Source of the DNA: Methanothrix sp.
Lineage (GTDB): Archaea; Halobacteriota; Methanosarcinia; Methanotrichales; Methanotrichaceae
Assembly (NCBI GenBank): GCA_012798025.1
Contig: JAAZNX010000007.1
Coordinates: forward strand, 1 to 11,460
DNA: 11,460 nt
Direction of reading: 5' to 3'
The number at the start of each line of letters is the position of its first letter. Positions within the stretch are counted from its first letter, which is position 1. The translations under genes and the position numbers were made by a program. This document shows positions 8,001-11,460 of the stretch, piece after piece. A model generated the notes under the pieces. The model had not been told where the DNA came from. It was given only the letters and a program-made list of their open reading frames with translations, and did not search any database.

Positions 8001-8602
8001 CTCAGAAGAGCAGCAGCATTGATATCAGCTTTAACGGCAGCAACATCTGGATGAAAGGCAAGTGCGGGCCTTTGAAGATACGGAACTTGATCCTGTACGA
8101 CGGGCTTGGCAATTTCGTTGACAGGTACGAGAAAAACATAACCATCGAGAAGGATCCCAAGCAATTCCAAGCCCCTGCGGCCTATTTCACAGGCGGCTTT
8201 GTCAACCTGACTTCCAGCAGCAAAATCAAAGTTGGTGTCAATGTGTCAGTGACCAAGGCCGGAGACTACCAGGTAAGCGGCACAATTGTAGATGATAATG
8301 GTGCATTGCTTGGCGAGGACAGCGTGAAAGCCAGGCTTGTGCCGGGCAATTCCACAATCGTCCTGGAGTTCAACCCCACAAAGTTCATGATGCTTGGGGA
8401 TATCACGCGTGTGCACCTCGTAGATCTGGTCTTGAGTCGTGATGGGTCTGAGCTGGAGAGAAAGGACGATGCCTGGGTATCTGATGATATGTCCCCAAAG
8501 GGTTTTGGAGCTGGCAGAAGCGAAGGGAACGCTAATAATTCCAATAACTACAGCACTGCAGGTGTGATCCGGATGCAAGATGGCAAGGTTGTGATATCTT
8601 GA
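5078..8602 (+). CDS. Large secreted S8 family subtilisin-like serine protease with C-terminal beta-domains
   Basis: A 1174-residue exported protease. Residues 1-22 form a Sec signal peptide (basic start, hydrophobic core, AYA). About 35-115 resemble an I9-type propeptide. The S8 catalytic domain follows, with Asp158 in VIDSG, His191 in GHGTMVAG, oxyanion Asn287 in AAGN, and nucleophile Ser408 in GTSLSTP. The Asn-to-Ser interval (121 residues) is well above that of subtilisin, owing to an insert at about 288-345. Downstream are beta-sandwich regions, a PPC-like domain at about 611-706, a second PPC-like domain at about 758-855, and a calcium-type DxDxDGxxD motif at 928-936 that opens another beta-domain. 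Many N-x-S/T sequons suggest glycosylation. ATG 5078 is preferred over TTG 5072. There is no C-terminal helix, PGF or other sorting tail, so it is probably released or held non-covalently at the envelope. Its substrate is unknown. Confidence 0.94.
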   Translation: MDRKGLILVSVAIMIASAYAVATSSDSSSDNTGADRKIDPALVEHLLAGDSKKIPVIVLLKGESDQKLEGLDVKYRYRLIPGVAGEAAPSAIDDIAKSNFVQGIYYDESAQISTPNNNSSGSEAFYGSSSLSASQYIGADKLWKRGIDGRGVTVAVIDSGIDENHPDLVGKVVGEKNFLADETTTDDLLGHGTMVAGIIAGSGAASNGKYRGVAPGADLLSVKVINSKGEGRVSDIIAGIEWAIYNGADILSLSLGGINLGETNPPITMAADKAADAGVVVCVAAGNRNSSKAEGQTFASQADSDRSTVDLSQVDGENKDVYLLLVPIVLALPPGLIDSPGDGVKVITMGATDYNGHMAGFSGSGPTRDDRIKPDVVAPGVGIVSTIPPGLEKPDYIDEYYARESGTSLSTPVAAGFAALMLQENANITPAGIKAVMIRGAHKLNNSLGEQYEEYYQGAGLLDAPRSYQLVSDDVCGVIPDQWIAGRWAYLPAGKGVYVGLDTGADRPQKKLYALAPGDEDWNTRFVLFSNRERVDLKVSASGPISDWISLQALPRQIDANSQVVFAASIAVPNGTLPGIYSGSLDVTESGKSILSIPVHLTVAEPLEISKGLGSRTGTLSGNQWDYYYLDVPKGAGVIKAELKWNVNSSLDLFLLSPTSEYYSGTPEGLEESMKIESPPSGRWLMAVHSENSSLPVNYTLDVECYLIKTDPQRWNIDSATAGTSTVAKFIVENRGPALEDLRYEASTENSTSWEFPGHVGYKETWNKTINVTEKTRMISAELRANGGSNKSEVALVFENPEGIAKEENAALGSGDVGPVEIFNPESGRWTLKVYGYDVPKEGQSFLVSVKMYEEAPWNWITIDGPGRLESDSNETVEANLTIPRNISLTRFAGHINIFSGNRTVQIPIKVAVAGATLEGLTSTNVTDIDHDGHFDSLDLGFKVNATTCGDLRLNGVLTDCSGNVIDLFSRSFRSQKSSSIDISFNGSNIWMKGKCGPLKIRNLILYDGLGNFVDRYEKNITIEKDPKQFQAPAAYFTGGFVNLTSSSKIKVGVNVSVTKAGDYQVSGTIVDDNGALLGEDSVKARLVPGNSTIVLEFNPTKFMMLGDITRVHLVDLVLSRDGSELERKDDAWVSDDMSPKGFGAGRSEGNANNSNNYSTAGVIRMQDGKVVIS

Positions 8603-8610
8603 GCCACTCT

Positions 8611-8630
8611 CCTTTTCAGCGGCTTTTCTA
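8611..8630 (+). terminator. Possible T-rich terminator after the subtilase
   Basis: The 41-nt gap before the radical SAM gene has two TTTT runs (8613-8616 and 8624-8627) just after the subtilase stop. Archaeal termination commonly uses such U-tracts without a hairpin. The same gap must hold the radical SAM start signals if the two genes are not co-transcribed. Confidence 0.35.
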
Positions 8631-8643
8631 ATGGATCTGAAAG

Positions 8644-9639
8644 ATGTCTCTCGTTCGCATAACTAGGGAATCGGGCATTCCCCTTGTGGGGTGTTTATAC
8701 TTTGGCGTGATCGACCGGGGAAGCAATCTCTTGCAGATCAGGCCGGGCTGCAACTGCAACCTGAACTGTCCCTTTTGCTCGGTCGATGCGGGCCCAAAAT
8801 CCAGGACCAGAGTGACCAACTACGAGGTAGAGCTGGATTATCTGGTCGAAGCAGTTGAAGAGATTGCACATTTCAAAGGTCCTGGAGTGGAGTGTCACAT
8901 CGACTCACCTGGGGAGCCCATGCTATATCCGCAGATAACAGAGCTTGTGCAGAAGTTGAAGGCCATCGAAGAGGTAGCTGTCGTCTCCATGCAAAGCAAC
9001 GGCACAATCCTCGACGAGCTGAAGATAAAAAAGCTTGAGAAGGCGGGCCTTGACAGAATCAACCTCTCAATTCATGCCCTCTCGCCAAAGCTGGCAAAGT
9101 ATCTATCTGGCGTCCCCTGGTTTGATATCGAGAAGGTCAAAGAGGTAGCCTGGAAAATTGTGGAAAGCGATATAGATCTATTGGTCGCACCCGTCTACAT
9201 CCCAGGGGTAAATGATGAAGAGGTTTGCGAGGTGATCAAATTCGCACTGCAAATTGGTGCGGGCAAGAGGTGGCCGCCCCTCGGCATTCAGAAATTCGAG
9301 CACTATCGGTTGGGCAGGACGCCAAGCAAGGTAAAAGCTCAGAACTGGTGGCGCTTTTATAACATCACGATGCGTGAGTGGGAAAAGCAGTTCTCAATAC
9401 CACTTCGCCTAAAGCCGCAGGACTTCGGGATCGTAAAGAGGCCTATGATCCCAATCATCTTTGAGAGGAAAGAGAAGGCCAGGGTGGAGATCATGGCTCC
9501 AGGCTGGGTGGGCGGCGAGCAGCTGGGGGTCGCCAGGAATCGCGTCGTCTCGGTGATGCATTGCCCTGTAAAAACAGGTAGCGTGCGAGTACAGATCGTC
9601 AGCAATAAGCACAACATCTACGTCGCAGTTCCGGCTTAA
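8644..9639 (+). CDS. Radical SAM protein, archaeal COG2100 type, with C-terminal TRAM/OB-like domain
   Basis: A 331-residue predicted 4Fe-4S radical SAM enzyme. The cluster motif is CNLNCPFC (Cys38, Cys42, Cys45), with an extra Cys at 36. Further features are the SPGEP motif at 88-92 that contacts SAM, QSNGT at 117-121, NLSIHAL at 140-146 and PVYIPGVND at 183-191, all placed as in an (alpha/beta)6 radical SAM barrel. The last 55-60 residues (from about 275) are beta-rich with Gly/Val alternation and resemble a TRAM or OB-fold nucleic-acid-binding domain, as in some RNA-modifying radical SAM enzymes; this part is inference. The overall pattern matches the uncharacterised archaeal group COG2100. 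Start ATG 8644 has no strong ribosome site. It lies 41 nt after the subtilase, but a shared function is not evident. Confidence 0.87.
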   Translation: MSLVRITRESGIPLVGCLYFGVIDRGSNLLQIRPGCNCNLNCPFCSVDAGPKSRTRVTNYEVELDYLVEAVEEIAHFKGPGVECHIDSPGEPMLYPQITELVQKLKAIEEVAVVSMQSNGTILDELKIKKLEKAGLDRINLSIHALSPKLAKYLSGVPWFDIEKVKEVAWKIVESDIDLLVAPVYIPGVNDEEVCEVIKFALQIGAGKRWPPLGIQKFEHYRLGRTPSKVKAQNWWRFYNITMREWEKQFSIPLRLKPQDFGIVKRPMIPIIFERKEKARVEIMAPGWVGGEQLGVARNRVVSVMHCPVKTGSVRVQIVSNKHNIYVAVPA

Positions 9640-9677
9640 GCTGACCTGGCATACCAATCACTTTGGCAATTTTCTAT
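9640..9677. terminator. Short convergent intergenic region with T-rich end
   Basis: This 38-bp stretch separates the converging radical SAM and membrane-protein genes. It holds a small inverted repeat, CCAA/TTGG, followed on the plus strand by AATTTTCT, which could terminate radical SAM transcription. The stem is too short to be sure. Confidence 0.35.
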
Positions 9678-10361
9678 TCATAGGTCCCTCGACATGCGAG
9701 ATAGCCTGTTGATCAGCCAGTTTGTCAAAAAGCCCGTGAGGAAGCAGACGAACATGGTGGAAAAAGTTCTGCTCTGCGAGTTGGCATTGAAGGCTATCAG
9801 GCCGGAGCTGAAGAGCAGATAAGCCATGTAACCGAATATCAGGCTTAGCAGTGGTATGGCCATATACCACAATCTCTTGTATCTGGTCACCATGCCGTCT
9901 CTGCGCAGATCATCGGCCACGCCAGTTAGGATCTGGGCAGAGGAGCCAAGGCCTGCGAAGAAGGCGGACCAGAGTGGAACATCAAGGATGCTGGCTTGTG
10001 CATACCGATAGATCAGATAGCCGAAGAGGAATATGGACAGGGTTCCGAAGATGACTGCATAGAGGCCGTAGAGCTTGAAGAAGTAGGAGAGCGTCCGCAA
10101 GCTATGGAATCTAGACCCTTTGATCTGAAACTTGGCCCCATTGATTGCACTTGTAAGCTCATACTTTGCTCTGTCGTAGTAAAGATAAGCGTCTGCAATG
10201 TTCTCTTTATTGAACTCCTTCAGGGCGAGTACATAAAAGTCGTAGCTCTCTTTTATGTCGATGGAACTCCTGTGAGCTGCCTGTAGCATGCGATCCAGTC
10301 TCTTGAGGTTTACCTCTACCTCTGATCCGGACTCTGGGATAGAACAGACTTGGGAGTTCAC
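9678..10361 (-). CDS. Uncharacterised four-helix membrane protein with N-terminal cytoplasmic helical domain
   Basis: I do not recognise a named family. The 227-residue chain starts with about 90 soluble, charged, helix-prone residues; the stretch 35-80, with repeated Tyr and Ala/Glu, looks like a helical hairpin similar to a single TPR-like unit. Four hydrophobic segments follow at about 98-120, 128-148, 164-191 and 200-219. Notable are the GLGSSAQILTGVADDLRRDG loop between helices 2 and 3 and TGFLTNWLINRL at the end. The layout resembles small bacterial and archaeal membrane modules in which a conserved WY-x3-P helix follows a charged loop, but this is impression only. The start is GTG at 10361: there is no ribosome site, yet a strong TATA box lies 27 bp upstream, arguing for a leaderless mRNA. 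An ATG read at 10363 meets a stop at once. Confidence 0.82.
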   Translation of the reverse strand: MNSQVCSIPESGSEVEVNLKRLDRMLQAAHRSSIDIKESYDFYVLALKEFNKENIADAYLYYDRAKYELTSAINGAKFQIKGSRFHSLRTLSYFFKLYGLYAVIFGTLSIFLFGYLIYRYAQASILDVPLWSAFFAGLGSSAQILTGVADDLRRDGMVTRYKRLWYMAIPLLSLIFGYMAYLLFSSGLIAFNANSQSRTFSTMFVCFLTGFLTNWLINRLSRMSRDL

Positions 10362-10380
10362 ATTGAGTTACTTGCTAAAT

Positions 10381-10392
10381 TAGTATATATAG
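10381..10392 (-). promoter_or_regulatory. TATA box of the membrane-protein gene
   Basis: On the minus strand this reads CTATATATACTA, preceded by ACAAAAA as a purine-rich BRE. The core is centred about 27 bp upstream of GTG 10361, so the transcript would begin at the start codon. This is the clearest archaeal promoter in the window. Confidence 0.7.
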
Positions 10393-10523
10393 TTTTTGTC
10401 GTTGAAGACTGCATACAGTAATAAAATAATTCTATTAGTTTTGAATCAAAATAGCACAAAGCTTTAAATTAAATAAGATATAGCTGAAATTAGCGCAAAG
10501 AGTACTTCTTGATTCGCACTAAA
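10393..10523. other. AT-rich intergenic stretch without a gene
   Basis: About 130 bp between the membrane-protein promoter and the 3' end of the small ORF. It is much richer in A/T than the flanking genes. It holds a near-direct repeat (TAGCACAAAG at 10452-10461, TAGCGCAAAG at 10491-10500) and plus-strand TATA-like runs near 10464-10480 with no reading frame behind them. Read on the minus strand it has T-runs that could terminate the small upstream gene. Confidence 0.5.
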
Positions 10524-10730
10524 TCAATCATGCAATTCAGCGAAGAGCCATTTTAAGATCCTCCGTTTCAATGGTGCTTTGTGCACTATGTTTCCGTCAA
10601 CAAATGACAGGATGGCATTTTCAGGGATCCTGATTTGACCGATCTCCTTCATCATGCTCTCTGCAATGAGACAGCATTCGTCAAGGCCAGGTTTCGAAGA
10701 GTTACCATTATCTTTAATAATTTCATGCAT
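10524..10730 (-). CDS. Small hypothetical protein, 68 residues
   Basis: A short ORF that I do not recognise. It begins MHEIIKDNGN, has two adjacent Cys (19-20), an internal RIPENAILSFVDGNIVH segment that looks like a folded beta/alpha unit, and a basic C-terminal stretch KAPLKRRILKWLFAELHD likely to be helical. There is no signal peptide or membrane helix. Support for being real comes from its own promoter: an A/T box centred about 22-24 bp upstream of ATG 10730 with a purine-rich BRE, which fits a leaderless transcript. It shares direction with the downstream membrane-protein gene, but a separate strong promoter lies between them. It could instead be a remnant of a longer gene, since both flanks are AT-rich and non-coding. 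Confidence 0.55.
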   Translation of the reverse strand: MHEIIKDNGNSSKPGLDECCLIAESMMKEIGQIRIPENAILSFVDGNIVHKAPLKRRILKWLFAELHD

Positions 10731-10746
10731 AAGTATGAGTTACATC

Positions 10747-10762
10747 TATTAATTAAAAATTT
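10747..10762 (-). promoter_or_regulatory. Putative TATA box and BRE of the 68-residue ORF
   Basis: The minus strand reads AAATTTTTAATTAATA with AGAAAA before it. The TTAATTAAT core is about 22-24 bp from ATG 10730, consistent with a leaderless start. A/T richness of the whole region lowers specificity. Confidence 0.45.
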
Positions 10763-11014
10763 TTCTGTTATACCTACAATTCAAATCCACTCATCATGAT
10801 ATGAGAAAAGTTAAATATTTCATGCGCTTTTATTATCCTCAGCACGACACAAAATACTGAAGGAATTGCTATTGATAACGGCCGTAAAGTATCGATATGT
10901 TAATTTGGGATCGTTAGACTTGCGATGACGACAGCGAAACTTAGATTTACCTCGTAGATAGACATTATGCACAAGAGAATGCTGGCTAAAAATGAAATCA
11001 CAAGGGATTAAATA
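10763..11014. promoter_or_regulatory. Upstream region of the acylphosphatase gene
   Basis: This roughly 250-bp stretch has no convincing gene. A TATA-like TTAAATAT with a purine-rich GAAAAG before it lies at 10805-10818, which would give a leader of about 175 nt; a second weaker TATA-like site (GTTAATTT) is near 10899-10906. AGGGA at 11003-11007, 7 nt before ATG 11015, is a reasonable ribosome-binding site. Mini-ORFs at 10801 (19 codons) and 10925 (10 codons) are present but lack support. The region from about 10850 to 11000 is less A/T-rich and could be a transcribed leader or a small RNA; no tRNA or box C/D pattern was seen. Confidence 0.4.
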
Positions 11015-11460
11015 ATGATCAGGTTAACCGCTTACATCTCAGGAAGAGTTCAGAGGGTCGGCTACAGAGCCAAGGTAGTCTCTCAGGCTTTGGAGATGGG
11101 CTTAGCGGGCATCGTTCAGAACCAGCCAGACGGCCGGGTACTGGTGATTGCTGAGGGCGAGAAGAAGGAGGACCTGGAAAGGTTTGCCTCGGCAATTCGT
11201 ATTGAGAACGCCTTCATCCATGTGGATGATCTCAGTGCTGAATATACCGAAGGAACAGGAGAGTACTCAACTTTTCGGAAGGTCACAGGTCCAAACGAGG
11301 TTGGAGAACGTCTTGACGACGGCATTGAGATTCTGAAGGAGATAGTCATCAGCCTCAAAAACCTCACCACCACCACCAAAGATGGCTTCGAGAACCTTAC
11401 CACCATAACTGAGGATGGCTTCGAGAACCTTACCACCATGACTGAGGATGGCTTCGAGAA
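11015..11460 (+). CDS. Acylphosphatase with C-terminal 11-residue repeat tail (partial, runs off window)
   Basis: 148 codons are visible and the frame is open at the window edge. Residues 1 to about 90 form an acylphosphatase domain, which hydrolyses carboxyl-phosphate bonds such as those of acetyl phosphate. The phosphate-binding loop is GRVQRVGYR, ending at catalytic Arg18; it has Arg14 where most enzymes have Gly. Catalytic Asn36 lies in GIVQNQPDGRV. A linker follows, then a tail of 11-residue repeats: a degenerate ISLKNLTTTTK, then DGFENLTTITE, DGFENLTTMTE and the start of another. Ordinary acylphosphatases are only about 90-100 residues, so the tail is an addition. The 11-residue period suits a hendecad-type helix or coiled coil that might multimerise or tether the enzyme; this is inference. 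ATG 11015 has AGGGA 7 nt upstream. Confidence 0.86.
   Translation, partial: MIRLTAYISGRVQRVGYRAKVVSQALEMGLAGIVQNQPDGRVLVIAEGEKKEDLERFASAIRIENAFIHVDDLSAEYTEGTGEYSTFRKVTGPNEVGERLDDGIEILKEIVISLKNLTTTTKDGFENLTTITEDGFENLTTMTEDGFE
11348..11460 (+). repeat. 33-bp in-frame tandem repeat in the acylphosphatase tail
   Basis: A degenerate unit at 11348-11380 is followed by two nearly identical units at 11381-11413 and 11414-11446, which differ at one base (ATAACT versus ATGACT). A third begins at 11447 and is cut by the window end. The near identity at DNA level points to recent duplication, with copy number likely to vary between strains. Confidence 0.92.

Noticed and set aside
6008..8170. Minus-strand open frames of about 200 codons within the subtilase gene
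   Set aside because: They are antisense to a continuous reading frame with recognisable domains and show no protein-like features of their own.
8480..8602. A PGF-CTERM or other archaeosortase tail at the end of the subtilase
   Set aside because: The C-terminus is polar (Gly/Asn/Ser-rich, then GVIRMQDGKVVIS) with no tripeptide signature, hydrophobic helix or basic end, so the protein is not an evident archaeosortase substrate.
10452..10500. Near-direct repeat TAGCACAAAG / TAGCGCAAAG as an operator or attachment site
   Set aside because: It is imperfect, lies in low-complexity AT-rich DNA, and there is no integrase or mobile gene nearby.
10801..10860. 19-codon mini-ORF starting at ATG 10801
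   Set aside because: It overlaps the best TATA-like element, has no ribosome site and no recognisable content.
11116..11439. 107-codon minus-strand open frame across the acylphosphatase tail
   Set aside because: Its repeats only mirror the 33-bp units of the plus-strand gene, whose N-terminal domain is clearly real.
11348..11460. CRISPR-like array
   Set aside because: The 33-bp units are contiguous, in frame and without spacers, so they are coding tandem repeats.

Overview
The window looks like chromosomal DNA from a methanogenic euryarchaeon, most likely a Methanosarcinales member of the Methanothrix (Methanosaeta) type. The evidence is an archaeal-type dihydroneopterin aldolase for methanopterin synthesis, archaeal phospholipid head-group enzymes, an archaeosortase, and promoters made of a TATA-like box about 25 bp from a start codon that has no Shine-Dalgarno site. 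Genus assignment is inference from gene content; no marker RNA is present.

Layout. (1) Positions 1-2582, plus strand: the 3' end of an ATP-citrate lyase/citryl-CoA lyase-type gene, an aconitase-family large subunit (HacA/LeuC type), a PHP-domain phosphoesterase and the 23S rRNA methyltransferase RlmH. Spacing is tight, so this is probably one transcription unit. (2) Positions 2623-4956, minus strand: archaeosortase (artA), archaetidylserine decarboxylase, archaetidylserine synthase and mptD. Every junction overlaps (4, 4 and 22 nt), which indicates a translationally coupled operon. (3) Positions 5078-8602, plus strand: a very large secreted subtilase divergent from artA, with a short intergenic region that holds a 12-bp direct repeat. 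(4) Positions 8644-9639, plus strand: a radical SAM protein of the archaeal COG2100 type with a small C-terminal beta-rich domain. (5) Positions 9678-10730, minus strand: a four-helix membrane protein and a 68-residue small protein, each behind its own apparent leaderless promoter. (6) From 11015 to the window end, plus strand: an acylphosphatase with an unusual C-terminal tail of 33-bp (11-residue) tandem repeats, cut by the window edge.

How the genes work together. The first block suggests synthesis and isomerisation of citrate (or a homologue) toward 2-oxoglutarate. The second block is the most coherent system: it makes archaetidylserine and archaetidylethanolamine and encodes the membrane transpeptidase that, in haloarchaea, exchanges the C-terminal anchor of surface proteins for a lipid. 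The divergent subtilase is an extracytoplasmic enzyme but has no visible archaeosortase recognition tail. No CRISPR array, insertion sequence, tRNA or rRNA was seen.
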